Shown here in pieces: positions 1 through 12,123 of a DNA stretch of 64,000 nt; the first letter of the stretch is position 1, and every line of letters starts with the position of its first letter. Source of the stretch: Lepas anatifera (taxonomy: Eukaryota > Arthropoda > Thecostraca > Lepadidae); NCBI GenBank assembly GCA_034440635.1, contig JAOTON010001596.1, positions 1,147,501-1,211,500 of the forward strand, given 5' to 3'. Made by a program: the position numbers and the translations under genes. The notes beneath the pieces were generated by a model. That model saw nothing but the letters and a program-made list of their open reading frames with translations. It ran no database searches and was not told the DNA's origin.

Positions 1-1442
1 CTTGCTAAAAGTTTATTTTCTTTACCTGTCAATTCCCCCGCTCCTCTTCACATATATACTCACCTTCATATGAATATGCAGCTTTCTATCAATCTAATCG
101 AAGCTACAGCCTTCTTTCTGTTGCTTCTTCCTTTCGCCTACAATCAGCCATGCGCGGCGGGTCACGACCGCGTCAGAGCGACTACTACTTTAAATTTCTG
201 ATCGCTTGCCGGTTGCCGGTCGCATGAGCTACATAATTTGCATTTCAAAAATTGCTCTAAATTAATTTTTAAATCCTTTTTTACTAGAAAATTATACAAC
301 TAAAAGCACACAAAGGAAAACTAATTTTCTCAATAACGAATATGAAACCTACCTTTCAAAAAGCTTAAAGATGCCGCTTTTATTTACTAGATGTAAAGAC
401 GGCGTTTTGGTTAGTCCACGCCGTAGACCAGCCATACAAAAAAGTGCCGATGTTTGAAGGGTAACTGGATGCATTCTTGTTGCCCAAAAAAATCATTTAA
501 TGAAAATGTAGAGTTTCAATGTATTCAAGTACCGGACACTTTCAGTTCAACTTAAATATCAGCGTATTTATGCCTAGGGTGTCGTAGGGTGTCGTGAGTG
601 GATTTGGGTGTCACACGGCGTGGACTCAGCAATGAAGGGCTAATATGGATAAAAATTATTTTCTACGCAATAAATGGTTAATTTTCTACGATACAATGTC
701 AAAAAATATGCTGCTTAGCATACAAATTTCAAGATAATTGCTTTTAACAGCAAGATGACCAAAAATGGTTTTTCACTATTCTCGGTACCAGAAATACAAA
801 AACAACTTTTCAAGGACGTAAGCCTAGAAATTATATGCACAGATAAACTGCTTTCCAGAAATGTATCTTTCAAAGCGGTCAGCTCATTTTTTTGGCAACA
901 CAAGGCTAGGGTGTCTAATTTTCCACTCACCAATTTTGCGAGTGGTGGAATTTAGTGGCGGTGTTCACCGATTGGAACTTTCTCCGGTGGGGCAGGGGGG
1001 GGCACTGTGCGTCTTGCCCGCGCCAGAATTTCGATTCTGTTGTTCCACTGAAATCGGTGGAGATAAGGATGCCAGGTATAATTGACCAGAAAAATAGAAA
1101 TCGCCAGATTCTCTTTCAGAAAAGCGAAAGAAGCGCATAAGAGCCGAGTTAATTTGGCGCTCTTCTAGTCGATTCTGCTGCTCTCTTTTTCCAGTGGACG
1201 TTGGTAGAGGAGGCAATGGAACTGGGCTTTGTAGTAAGTATTGTTGAGTAAAATTCAAATGTAGTAAATATTGTTGGAAGTGAGTGGAAAATTCAGCAAA
1301 AAAAAATATAAAAGTGAGTGGAAAATTCTGATTGACTGGGTGTCGTTCTGCACCCAGCAGCCCAGGTTTTAGGACACTGACTCAGCGTTGGGAGACTGCA
1401 CACGATGTTGCCAAGGTGCACGTGGTATGGCGGTGTCAGGGG
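1..1442. other. Intergenic/intronic DNA, no gene recognised
   Basis: AT-rich noncoding DNA. The only structure seen is a few short local repetitions, such as a repeated 'gggtgtcg' around 575-610 and 'gtgagtggaaaatt' twice around 1275-1330. Open frames here are short, unsupported and on both strands. Confidence 0.6.
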
Positions 1443-1618
1443 AGACGGGTAACTCAGTAGATAGCGTTCCTGCCTCCTAAGCCACCGGTCCCGGCTTCAA
1501 TTCCCGGCGGAGTCTCTGAATAAGCTAATATGATGCCCCAAATCCCTCCCAACAGGGTGAGAGTTGGCGACGCCGTATGACCCTGGCAGTTGGTGCGTCG
1601 TTAAACCCCAACAATCAC
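1443..1618 (+). repeat. tRNA-derived SINE, family B, copy 1
   Basis: The head resembles a tRNA gene: an A-box-like 'gtaactcagtagatagcg' is followed by a B-box-like 'ggcttcaattcccgg'. A body and a tail ending in 'cgttaaaccccaacaa' follow. A second copy at 56372-56533 shares the head, the 'caacagggtgagagttgg' core and the tail, which defines the family. The head is too diverged and lacks a closing acceptor stem, so this is not a functional tRNA gene. Confidence 0.75.
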
Positions 1619-2032
1619 TATTCTGAAGGCGACAATCTGAAGCTTCGGGTTCCAAATTTCCCAAATTCCAGAACGATCAATGTTTCACGTAGCGTGACGT
1701 ATCAGAGCACAAGGAACACCAAATCACACATGGGGGCACCACTTCTTCCAACTTGGGGAAGGTGAGGCATTTAAGGGGACAGTGGGGACCACTTTTCTGA
1801 GCGGGGGAGCAGGGGAAGTGACACTTCAGGGGCGCCGATACCATATCATAGAAGCGGCCCAATTGCCCGTCCCGCTGCCCCCCCCAGAATCCGCTATGTT
1901 ACGTGGTCACATTTCCAACGCTTAGCTATTCGTTAATCGAAGACATCGTAGTCTGAGAGTGGGGTCTAATATCAGGCGACACTGGAATCGCATTACTCAT
2001 TCCAGTTTCAAGACAGAACACAGTGATCAGAA

Positions 2033-2333
2033 CAGGGGCGGACGCAGACCCGAGTTTTTTTTTTTTTTGGGGGGGGGGGGCAAACCCAGGTCTGCCTCTT
2101 CCTGGGGGGAGGTGGGAGTGAATATTTTTTGCTCTACAGACCTAGTATAAGCCACCTCTCCAAGCACATGATCGCTCTCAGAGGGGGAAGCTAAGATTTT
2201 TGCTCTACAGACCTAGTTTAAACATCTTCCTTTCAAAAATTTCTCCGGCGTTTGGGGGAAGGGCAAAAGATAGTTTGCCCCCCTCCAGAGCTTGGGGGGC
2301 ATGGCCGGAATGCCCCCCCCTGCGTCCGCCAAT
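2033..2333 (+). repeat. Dispersed repeat family R1, copy 1
   Basis: The segment starts near 'ggggcggacgcag' and ends near 'ctgcgtccgcca', so its ends are inverted repeats of about 12 bases. Inside are long T and G runs and a twice-used phrase 'tgctctacagacctagt'. A related copy lies at 41617-41912 (shared 'cctctccaag' and 'ctgcgtccgcca'). It looks like a non-autonomous DNA transposon. A target duplication is only weakly suggested ('cagaaca' on both sides). Confidence 0.6.
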
Positions 2334-4015
2334 AAAGCAGAACAGATTAGAAATTAGCGCGGTTTAACTTCTTGCACCATCGCATCGGGCTCGTGGAGAC
2401 CAGTCCTGGCCGACCCGTTCCCTAAATATCCTTAGTCCATCAGCGTCCCTTCGGAGGGCAGCAGATTGAAAAATAGCCTTTCTTTGCCAAAACCAATCAA
2501 CCGAAGCCATTTCCGTGCGGGCCAACGGCCACTAACCGTGACGGCCAGAAGACAGGAACTCATCAATCTCCCGCAGCGTAGTCCGCTGCGACGCGCCGCC
2601 CCACATAAATTTCACTCGTAACCTGGAATGGTGATTAAAAACATGCTAGGTATTTTGGACTCATTTCCGACAAATATTATCTAACCAAGAACAAAATCTA
2701 AAGACCTAGAAGACGGAGTAGTGACGAGCCCAGAAGTCCACAACGCGTGTGAACGAATGATGGTGGTGTTGCACACACCCGTATTTCCGTCGGACAACAT
2801 TGCGACCGATCAGCTTCCTCTCAGTTGGCGCCCCCGAGGCTGGCTCGGCTCAAATGGCCGGCTCATTACAGGAATGGGCCGGCGTCGGCACCGGCCCGGG
2901 CCGGGCGTCCCATAACCCTGAGCTGTGTCGTCATGAATCGACGCTGCCGGCCATCTATTGCACGCCCACGTCGAAACCGACAGAGACCCCGCGTGGCGAC
3001 AGCCGCCGGCCCAGCACGCCCGGCCAACCGCCACCGGGGGGCCACCCAACAAACTGACGACACACAGCACACCTGGCTCAACCTAACGCTCCTTCACTTT
3101 CCGACCACATTTCCCGGTGGTTTGTATCGTATCTCGGAAGTTTCCGTCCTCAGTAGACTCGATTACTAAAATAAAAATACTAGCCTCGCTATTAAGACCT
3201 CCGAAAAAGTATGTTTAGGCTCCTTGTGTCTGCAATACAAGCATAACCCGGAAGTCAGAGGCTCAAGGCGATGCAGTAAAGGAACGTCATTACTAAATCA
3301 GTTGGTTTGCTTGGTGTACCGCTGTCCAAGGTACTGTCACAATGTAGAATTGCTCACTAATGAGGGACCAGTCACGCTGTGTATCCTAACACCTGGTCCG
3401 TTAGCACTACAGAAGCGAGCACATCAGGAGCACGGGTACTAGGTGCTTTACTCACCGTGATTGCCGAGCTGTCGGTAAAACCTGTATTCCAGGTGCAACT
3501 GGGGTGCCTTGGACTTCATCGGCTCCTGCGGATCAACATCCAACCCGTCAAAGTCGATTCATGGAGTCTATGGCATTTAAAAATCATGCGGTTAAAAATA
3601 TTGCGTCACGAAGAATGCAACCTGCATGAGATGACGAGAAATCTATAAGCTCGGGGATGTAATAAACTTGTATTGGTATGATTACTATCACGCTAATTGT
3701 AGATATTATTTGATATAGATGTAACATATATGCTATACTATCATGGTACAAACTATCAACAAAATAAATCAGACATGCGCATTAACGCATGTAAGAAAAA
3801 ATGGCATGCGGGCTAAATTCTGAGATGTTACGCTATCATCCCTTCTCGCCTGAATATGGCGCAGAGTCGGTACGTTAACTTTGCCTTCCCCACATTTGAC
3901 TTAAGCTCTTGCCTCATATTCTCCAACGTATTATTGTTTTTAATATACACATATAACTTTCAACTTAGCATCACCGTGTGATGTTGACATCTAACGTTGT
4001 AGGGCGTCGTAAAAT
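2334..4015. other. Noncoding DNA with a CpG-rich island at about 2700-3060
   Basis: Most of this stretch is unremarkable. Positions 2700-3060 are distinctly GC- and CpG-rich compared with the flanks, and several overlapping frames stay open there on both strands, as expected from base composition alone. It could be a promoter-type island or an unrecognised exon, but I recognise no protein family and no convincing splice-site pair. Confidence 0.4.
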
Positions 4016-4020
4016 TTCAA

Positions 4021-4750
4021 CACGCGCATTGACGGGGGCGGGTACCCGTTCACCCTCGGGTTTTTCGGAGATAAAAAAAACGGCGGCGCTACGCGCCGCC
4101 GTACTTGGCATGCCTTATCTCTGATCATTTTTACAACTTTTTTCTTCAAAATTTTATGGTTGGTCACCTCAGGTCAGGTCACCAGTGCAGGTCAAGTGAC
4201 CTCAGCTCAAAAGAAAAGTTTAAGATAGCCTCAGTCAGAACATGGTAAGCCTGCCCGATTGAAACTCATATCACATCATGGGCCCACCGAGCTCTCCAGA
4301 ACGTATTCTGGTAGATTTGATATCGATGACCTAATGTTATGTACGAGCCATGACCTCCCCATTGGAAATACATGGGTAAAATAGTTTAAACTAAATAACT
4401 TAGTTATAGATGGTGGCAGAGCGTTTATTTTAACGTTAGGTTTGAACACTTGCATTTCTAATCATACGCATTTTAAACTAACTTGACTTTGACCGGACCT
4501 CAGATCAGGTCAAATCCTATATTTCACATGGTCTGACTTAGCGATGTCATATTATAGATCATTCGATTCGGCTTGCTGCGAGGATTCCAATGGTTCACAT
4601 TGTTTTTCTCTACCTTCACTAGTTAAGATGTAATTACTGAAAACCTTCATGTATATGCTATCCCTATGGTGATTTCGAGATCTTAGAGGGGGCGGGTACA
4701 CGCCCCCCCCGTCAAAGCGAAAGTGGTTCAGACCCCCGTCAATGCGCGCG
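4021..4750. mobile_element. TIR element (about 730 bp) rich in AGGTCA motifs
   Basis: The left end 'cacgcgcattgacggggg' (4021-4038) is repeated inverted at 4733-4750 with 17 of 18 bases matching. The element is flanked by an exact 5 bp direct repeat, TTCAA, at 4016-4020 and 4751-4755. This is the signature of a non-autonomous DNA transposon. It has no coding capacity. Around 4155-4205 and 4485-4520 it carries clustered AGGTCA/TGACCT hexamers. Related sequence occurs at 12430-12640 (inverted) and 54600-54830, so this is a family. Confidence 0.8.
4080..4102. repeat. GC-rich perfect hairpin inside the TIR element
   Basis: 'acggcggcgc', a three-base loop, then 'gcgccgccgt': two 10-base arms that pair perfectly. 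Homologous but less perfect forms lie in the related copies near 12545 and 54695, so the hairpin is a family feature. Confidence 0.75.
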
Positions 4751-4755
4751 TTCAA

Positions 4756-6640
4756 GTGTTTTTCTCCGTTAGCCGACCTTTTATGGATCTTAAGATAATT
4801 TGGGCTGACTTAACAAGTTGTACCCTAGTTGGGTTTACCTAGACTTCAATGTACTTTATCAATGCCACCTTGCGAGCAAGCCAAATGGCCCCAGACCTCA
4901 GCGCGCCCGAAAAAGTTTGTTGCCAGCTAAAAGCGGCCAGGATAAACTTTTGGTTATCATCATGCGCCTCCATCCTAGACTGCAGGGAGCGCAGGTTAAG
5001 ATGCCTCCACGCGCTGTGCCTTTCGGTATCCACGTCAAGGACTCCGAATCTCCGCCCTCTGTAATAAGTGGATCCCGGCTGTGGGTGAAGTGAATAGACG
5101 AATGAGAATATAATTCAAAAGCAGATGAAGCTCTCGCTGCTGACCCCCCGCTTCTACTGAATAACCGACGTGCTGCCTGCTACCTTTTACTGCCGGTATT
5201 CCGCCAGTTCCCTGTTAACAGCAGCCACCCCACACCACTGGGTCCTCCCTGTTTCACTGTCTGCTTCAGACAAAGTCTCGGATGAAGACCATATTTCAGT
5301 ATCACGGCTGTCACGAAAATCTGGAAGTCTACTGAAAACTTAGAGAAAATATAGGCTTATACCAAAACATTATTCAGTTCACCATCTTTCTAACGAAAGA
5401 AGGTGTTCTAAGAGCAAGAACAAAAGGAACTTGCCCTAAATCATTTCAGCGTCCCAAAAGTAACCTAAAACCGTGCTATTTTGCTTATAACTTTTTTACT
5501 CAACTTTTTTACTCAGTTAACTATCAAAGGATACTGTGGCCATTTTGATAATGTGGCTTTATCTTGAAGGACATCTAGTGCTTTGTCGGATTTACGGGTG
5601 AGCAGAAAAATCCGGCAGCTTACCACGGAAATCAAGCAAAACCTATTAACATACATCTCCAGAAATTTATTGATGATTTTTTAGTTTCAAAATCGCAAAT
5701 ACGGGATCAACAACGTTCAGAATATGTGTATAACACATAGAACATTTGCTGGATGAACATAAAAAATCAAGGAGAAATGAGATCATGCAGTCAAATTTAC
5801 TCATGTCACAAAAATAAGGTCTGTGTTGCCAAATCAGGCCCCTTTCCCCGAACCCATATCAGAGCTAAATCGCTCCATACGATTTGTGGGAACATAATTT
5901 CAGCATTTTTTGTGTGTAAGGATATTAAATTACCTCTTCTATAAAAAACGAATTTTGTTTGATTTGGCAACATAGCCATAACAGTGGAAATAATCGAGTC
6001 ATCACCAAACACCCTACGTGGGTATTTGCCCCGTCGATCTCAGCTCCTGTGCGAAACAGCGAAAAAAGCCAACGTTGGTGGATAGCCCATGAAAAATAAT
6101 GACCAAACTATATGGTTCATTTTTTGCTACGGTCAATATTTAGGTCACGACAGGTGAAAGAATGTGATAGGCTGAATTATTATTTTTGGGCCCTGGTTTC
6201 TGACTGAGTTGCGTTGGGGTAAATATTTAGACTTTGTTGGATTCCTTTTGCTATGACGAATCGAATAATACATAATATAACTATAGTAGGTCAAATGTAA
6301 AAATAACTCGACCTAAGGTCATTTCAAGGTCACCATCTGACCTAACAGTCCATATCCATATCAACTGACTTGCAATGAGAATCCGAAGGTATCGTGTCCA
6401 AATGAAAACGTTCACCACTGCCTTCGAAGTTATCGACCTAAGTCTGAGAACCCGCTTATGTGGTCCCGGATGACCTCTCAGAGGTCACAGGTCAAAGCTT
6501 GCAACAGGAGATTGGTCTAAGATACTACAATACGATTCCGAAAATAGTAAGTTATCCCAAGTCGCATCTACTGAATCAGAGCCATTGTCTGCCCAATTTC
6601 ATCTTAAGAGTTTGAAGTGCCGTTTTGAGCGTGCTAGTCA
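4756..6640. other. Noncoding DNA with an AGGTCA cluster at 6296-6500
   Basis: No protein family recognised. A minus-strand frame at 4839-5033 is open but short, with no recognisable homology. From about 6296 to 6500 there are many AGGTCA/TGACCT hexamers in direct and inverted orientation, like those in the TIR elements at 4021-4750 and 61487-62480. Confidence 0.5.
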
Positions 6641-6887
6641 TGATGATTATGCTATATAAAATTAACCGATAATCGCTAATAATCTAAAGTAATTGAAAAC
6701 GCAAAAGAGTGCATTAATATTTCGACACCGTGTCTTCGTCAGAAAAAAGTTTTGAATCTAAAAGCCATTGATGACAATGATTTCTAAACACAATTTAAGT
6801 TTTAGGCAACAGCATGCAGATACACATGAAAACATTTCTAAACATCTCGCGAAGGATTCCTACAGTATGAGGACCTAACCATCAGAC

Positions 6888-7075
6888 TTGTTGAGTCGCG
6901 ACTCAGAGTCGGAATCGACTCAGAGTCGACTCAAATTTTGCCCGAGTCAGAGTTGATTCGACTCAACTTCATGTTTGGGTTGAATCGGAGTCGACTCAAC
7001 TGGACAACCAGTTGAGTCGAGTCAGAATCGGAGTCAGCCTCCATGCTGTGAGTCAGGAGTTGAGTCAACTCAACA
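6888..7075. repeat. GAGTC/GACTC-rich array, left arm
   Basis: A dense series of 'gagtcgactca'-like palindromic units spaced irregularly, giving high self-complementarity. A counterpart sits in the right arm at 11959-12123 in inverted orientation. It is noncoding. Confidence 0.75.
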
Positions 7076-7870
7076 CTATTTTCTTAACATAAGTGATCAT
7101 ATGACTGACATTTTAGAAATTTTCACATCAAATTTTGAAGGATTTCATATTAATATTTGGTAATAACACGTAATTCATTATTATCATATCCGCACTAGAC
7201 CCATGCCTGGATCAGTTGTTAGCAACACAAGTTATGTAAAATATAGTTTAAAAAGCACACACATTTGATAGTTTTTTACGTTTAATCCTAGCAATGGCAT
7301 GCAGAATCATACACAAAAATGTGTGATTAGGCACAATATCAGACTTTTTTCAACTTTGAAAATGCTAACATCCAAAATGCTAAGCTCATTCTCATGCAAA
7401 AGGTAATTCACTCTTAAGAACCCACGTCTTTATTTTCTATTTTCTTCCTTCCTTTGACTAAAACACTAAAAAACACATATCAGCATCAGAAAGAGGGTAA
7501 CAAAAAATCTTATTTTGCACATAAGCCTTGACATGGGTCAAAACGGAAACTGAAAGCTTCAATTATGTGCTTGTTTCAAAGCACTATCTTGATTTGTCGT
7601 GGTTTGAGAACACCCACTGGTAGATAATAAAAAATGACTATTTACGAAAAATGGATATCAGTCCTACCTCTGGCGTAGCCCGAGTAATTTCAAACGGTGA
7701 AACTGATAAACTGAAAAATATGCATCATTTCTCTCATTCACAAACAACCACCGCCCGCTCTTCAAATTATGATGATGCCGATTATTTTTATTTACCACTC
7801 ACACTGCTGTCCCCGCGCGCACCACACTAGTCACAAAACGATCATGGTGCGCAACAAAATGCTAGTAGAC

Positions 7871-8000
7871 GTGTTATTCTGCCGAGCACAACGCATACTA
7901 GTATGCCGCACGCATGCGCAGTGAGGTATCTCGTAGTCCATGATACCGTACTGCGCATGCGTGCGGCATACTATTTTGCGTTCTGCCGGCAGAATAACAC
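7871..8000. mobile_element. Palindromic MITE (130 bp)
   Basis: The ends 'gtgttattctgccg' (7871-7884) and 'cggcagaataacac' (7987-8000) are perfect inverted repeats. The complementarity continues inward through 'gcgcatgcgtgcggcatac', so most of the element folds into one hairpin. No open frame. It sits inside the left arm of the large inverted-arm element, so it inserted later or belongs to that arm. Confidence 0.75.
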
Positions 8001-8562
8001 GGCTGGTCATTTAGGCTTTAGTACCCCGAAGGCATGATTACTAGGGCTCAGTGAGAACCTTGCGGAAATGAGAAAAGTTGTATTTTCGTCTTAGGACACA
8101 TTTTTTCCTATGTGAAATTCAATTTTAAGACAGTTTTACTATTGTGCATTTTCGTATTTGACCACTCCTTCCTTTGCAAAATTCGGGCTGTTTAAAATCT
8201 ACCATAAATGCCAACGCTGTTTACACATTATGAAGAACATCAGGGACGTATGCATTTAATCCACGAACTTATATTCCGGAATACAATTTTGTCAATGAAT
8301 TTAGAAGAGACACACAACGCCAGCTCACATCCAAGTTACCTTTCCCTGCCCCAAGGGATGCGCCCGGTGGGAGCCAGCCAATACACTAGGCGGCTAGGCT
8401 GAACACTGAACAGTTATATACCGGCTTAGCAAAACCGCCACAAATTACATCCAGGGTTTGCGCCGGGCGTTGCAAGGGCATGGATTTGTGAGATTACTCT
8501 TATGGTTGTTTGCTATGGTGACCCATGGGTCCTCTACCTGGGCTGAATAGGTGCCCTGAAGC

Positions 8563-8754
8563 CAGGGGCGCCGCAACAGAATTTTCGCAGGGGGGACGGA
8601 CCCGGGCTGGTGCTAACTGGGGGAGGCGAATTTTGGCACATTCGGTACCTGACAGCATTAATGACGATTGACCCACAAATTGTTGGGGGGACGTCCCCCA
8701 TGGTTGGCCAACAGGGGGGACGCGTCCCCCGTTCCCCCGCTATCGGCGCCCGTG
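8563..8754. mobile_element. hAT-like MITE (192 bp)
   Basis: It is flanked by an exact 8 bp direct repeat, CCTGAAGC, at 8555-8562 and 8755-8762. The ends 'caggggcgccg' and 'cggcgcccgtg' are inverted repeats with one mismatch. An 8 bp target duplication with a CAGGGG-type end is characteristic of hAT-superfamily elements. The interior is G/C-run rich and has no transposase, so it depended on another element for movement. Confidence 0.8.
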
Positions 8755-9369
8755 CCTGAAGCCTCCTGGGCCGCCTGGCCTGCCACATAGGTCAGTACCA
8801 TGTGACGTCACAAACGAATGTGTGGGTGCACGGCAATGAGATCAATACAACCATACCATCAGAAGAAACTGAAGCACTTTATAATACGTCTATTGTTGTC
8901 CAAATCATTTAAGTTATTGATTGTCTGCTTCAGCTAAGCCCCCATCGAGCACTCACGATTACCAGTGCGCGAGACGACACCATCACGCTCACTGCCCAGC
9001 TAAGCGCTCAGAGCCGCCGTCACTGCCCATGACTCACCCTGCAGAACCCAGCCCGCTGTGCTAACAGCGGCCTCTGCAAAGGCAAACAACTCCTCTCGCC
9101 AGAGCCACCGACCAGACGCATCACAGGAACGATCCCCACGGCCCTCCCCCAAAGCTGACAATCACCAAACATACAGTTCAAGCCTGTCAGTACTACCCCG
9201 CAGTAAGGATCCCGTCGTCCATGCTGGTTTTGGAGCCACCCCGGTCCGTTGCTGGCGGAGTGGCGAATTACAACATCTAGAGATCACCGCAGTCGACCCT
9301 CGACCAGAAAACCGGAGTCGTCGTCGCTCCCGCTCATGGCGTGCCACCTTCCATACCTCGCTGGAGCAC

Positions 9370-10686
9370 TTAGACATGGAATGTTGCCAGGATTTGCTTC
9401 TTGGCGGTGAACTCTGGCATCTCCTCCCTGTAGTGCAGCCTTGTGCTGATGTAGCCATCCCTGGCCTGGCGTCTACACACGGCAGCCACCGCCTCTTGCA
9501 ACAACTGCTCGAACCTTTCTGTGGACCGGGTGTGACAGGAAAACTTTGGAGGCACAAAGGCGCATCCAGGAAGCTATTATCAGTCGTGGAGATGGAACAA
9601 ATAAAGCTGGGCTCCTGCACCTCCCGAGGCTTCCAGCTGATAAGGTTGATCAAGGCGGTGGCCGAAAGGTTCATTATCGTCGGCCTCAGGCTGTTGTTCC
9701 CATACTCAGCTCTTCCCTGCAACTCCAGAATCTGACTGATAACAAACTGCTTGTCTTCGGATCGGAACTGGCTAGCAGGGAGGCCAAGAGGCACTCAGGG
9801 TGGGAGTACCATGACCCCGTCTTCACGTAGAAGGTGCTGGTGTCCCTCACATTCTTTGGCTGAGTTTTTAGAAGCCTGAGGATGGTCAGGATATGATAGA
9901 GTGCATCTAAAATGTAGTGATTGACTTTTATTTTAAAGCATCTTAAATTAGTACTGGAGACAGAACCTCATCAGGATCTCCAGCGCCTGCGGAGCTGGCC
10001 AGTTAGACCGGCTTGCCCAGTCCACACGAAGACCAGCCTCTGCCCAGTGGTCAGCCACCTGGCATGGCACAGTGAGCCGCGGTGCATTTCCTGCGGCGCA
10101 GGAGGGAGACCGCCATCCTTCACTGCTTGGGCCAGCATGTAAGAAGTATTTCGGGCTGTGCTCATGGTATCTACTACCCTATCCGGTACGCAGATGTCCT
10201 TATCTCCAGACAGTCCCCTAAGCTCGGGGTTGTAGGCCATGCCGTTGACCTCTGAGAGGAAGGAGGACACCGGGCCTGGGAAGCCCATGGCTGAGCTAGT
10301 ATGGTCAACAATGGCAGCAATTAAGTGCCTTAGAGGCAGCTCATTCGTTTGGATACAGCATATGGCCCAGAAGAGCCTCCTCCCTAAAAGTTTTTTTCTA
10401 GAAAAGCGTAACTGCCTCCCCTCCATCCAGTGTTCATGTTGGTGGAGTCACCAATGAGGATCTGAAGGGACTCGGTGGACTCGTGCTGCTCCAGGATGTC
10501 GTGCAGGGCCTTGGCAGCCTTCAAAGCAGGCTTTTCACGATTGACTTAAGTCTCAGACACAAAGTGCGTCAAATATCTAACACTTAGCTCAACTGACAAT
10601 GCATAGTGTTCCTCAGTAATCATCCCCATCTTCAGCTTACCAAAGACATCTGGCTTTATAGCTTTGGTGTGCTTCTTTCGTCTCCC
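9370..10686 (-). pseudogene. Decayed transposase-like gene of an uncharacterised arthropod/cnidarian protein family
   Basis: Read on the minus strand, short protein blocks appear in the order I recall for a widespread uncharacterised arthropod protein family: a D-S-T-N-x-N-T-G-W block (about 10455), NELPLRHL (about 10345), HARWLTT (about 10060), an L-K-T-Q-P-K block (about 9865), NLSATALINLI (about 9670) and HTRSTER (about 9525). I suspect the family is a DDE transposase, but the domain assignment is inference. The copy is dead. There is an in-frame stop near 10550, the blocks switch frame after the NTGW block, again near 9990 and again near 9555, and a stop lies in the 9930 block. The C-x-x-H-type position before NELPLRHL reads C-C-I-Q. 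Its 5' part is cut by the SINE at 10687-10975. Confidence 0.7.
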
Positions 10687-10975
10687 GTCATCAAGGGACT
10701 TGTCACGGAGACCCCGACCCCACCACCCGAGCAACTCCCACAATGAAGGACTAGATTAAGATGCCAAAGTTTAACGTCCCCCAAAGCACAGGGATGGCGG
10801 GCCCGCTCAGGTCACCCTATCACCAGTCAGTTTCCAGCCGACATACGTCAAGTAAATATTCAGCGCCGGAGCGTCTCAGGAGAACTGATCCGAAGCCTGC
10901 ACATGCACTGCGACCGCATGTTCCTGAGCAGCGGGCCGGAGCCCAACGCTCTACCAACTGAGCTACCGGGGCGGC
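10687..10975 (-). repeat. tRNA-derived SINE, family A, copy 1
   Basis: Reading minus-strand, the head 'gccgccccggtagctcag' followed by 'ttggtagagcg' is a clear A-box/D-arm of a tRNA-like promoter. A B-box-like region, a body ending in 'ggcgggacgttaaa'-type sequence, and a tail with 'gacaagtcccttgatgac' follow. Two more copies lie at 15300-15643 (+) and 19688-19996 (-). Family membership is clear from the shared head, body and tail. This is a pol III-type retroposon, not a tRNA gene. Confidence 0.85.
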
Positions 10976-11958
10976 AATATTTTCCCATGCCAAGTATCAT
11001 AGTTATTATCCCTGTCATTTTCATATGACCAGGTCATGACGCTCTTTCTCACCCTGACTGACTTGCTGGGATCGCATGCCAGGTGGACCGTATCAGGGGA
11101 AAGGTAACCAGCAAGGCAGTTGTTTTTGGGGTACATTTTTCGGGGTCCAAAACTACAAAATTCCAATTTCTCGCCACAATGACCCGGAAATCAAAAAAAT
11201 TGCATTCTTCATGTTCAGTTTTGCAAAGGAAGGAGTGTCCAGATCAAAAAATGCAAATGGATAAACCGACAATAAAATTCAGTTTTACATCAGAAAACAT
11301 GTGTCCTGGAGAAAAATACTAAATTTTATTTTCTCACTAAGCCCTAATGATTACCTTAACATGGACCTGCAGATTTTTCTCACGCTTTTTGGTCACGTCA
11401 TTTTTAAAGTGCTATCCATCCTCAGGTTTGCGCTATCCGGGACTAGGTTCGTAATGTCTTCAAATCGCCATCTGTAACGTTTACGCGTTTACTAAAGCAT
11501 TTTCGGGAGGACAATGCGAGTAGTATTCATCATTGTTTTTGGTTTTGGTGAGGTGATGGATAGGGGCAGTGCACAGTGTAGTATTTATTTCTAAGTTAAG
11601 TTCGTCACGGGATTGTTCAGAATGTTCTAGGACAGGGATCGCCTCTCAAAATATGATGTTAAAATATTGATTCCTGTTTTTTGCAGTTGAAACGTCGGTT
11701 TTTGCTTCAATTATGACTGCTCGTGAAGGACATGCCTTTAAAATGCAAAGCCATTATGCCTTTCCTCATACTCACCTGTTCGCGATTAGCATCTTTCTTC
11801 ATTCCTATGCAGGAATAATTTCTGTCATGAATTCATGCATTGAAATTGGCATATTATTAAAGAAAATGTGCAGTTAGATTAACACCATGAACAAATATAC
11901 TGGATTTTGCATACTATTGAAGGAAATGAGCATTTTTCTGTGCATATTTTGCCACTAT

Positions 11959-12123
11959 TCTGAGTCGGAATCAACTCTGACTCAATGCTGCTTTGAGTCG
12001 GAATCGAGTCGGCTCACTTCTGAATTTGACCTGAGTCGAGTCGGCTCACCATTTTCAACTCAGTGAGTCGAGTCCGAATAGGAGTCAGCCATTTAGCTGT
12101 GAGTCAGAGTTGAGTCGACTCAA
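11959..12123. repeat. GAGTC/GACTC-rich array, right arm
   Basis: Inverted counterpart of the array at 6888-7075. It contains repeated 'gagtcgactca'-like units and the shared flank 'cagacttgttga' (inverted relative to 6880). This supports the two arms being parts of one element. Confidence 0.7.

Noticed and set aside
9058..9735. 225-codon plus-strand open frame
   Set aside because: It is antisense to the decayed transposase-like gene whose recognisable blocks are on the minus strand. No family resemblance in this frame.
10687..10975. tRNA gene
   Set aside because: Only the promoter-like head is tRNA-like. No complete cloverleaf, and the body and tail identify a SINE family with three copies.
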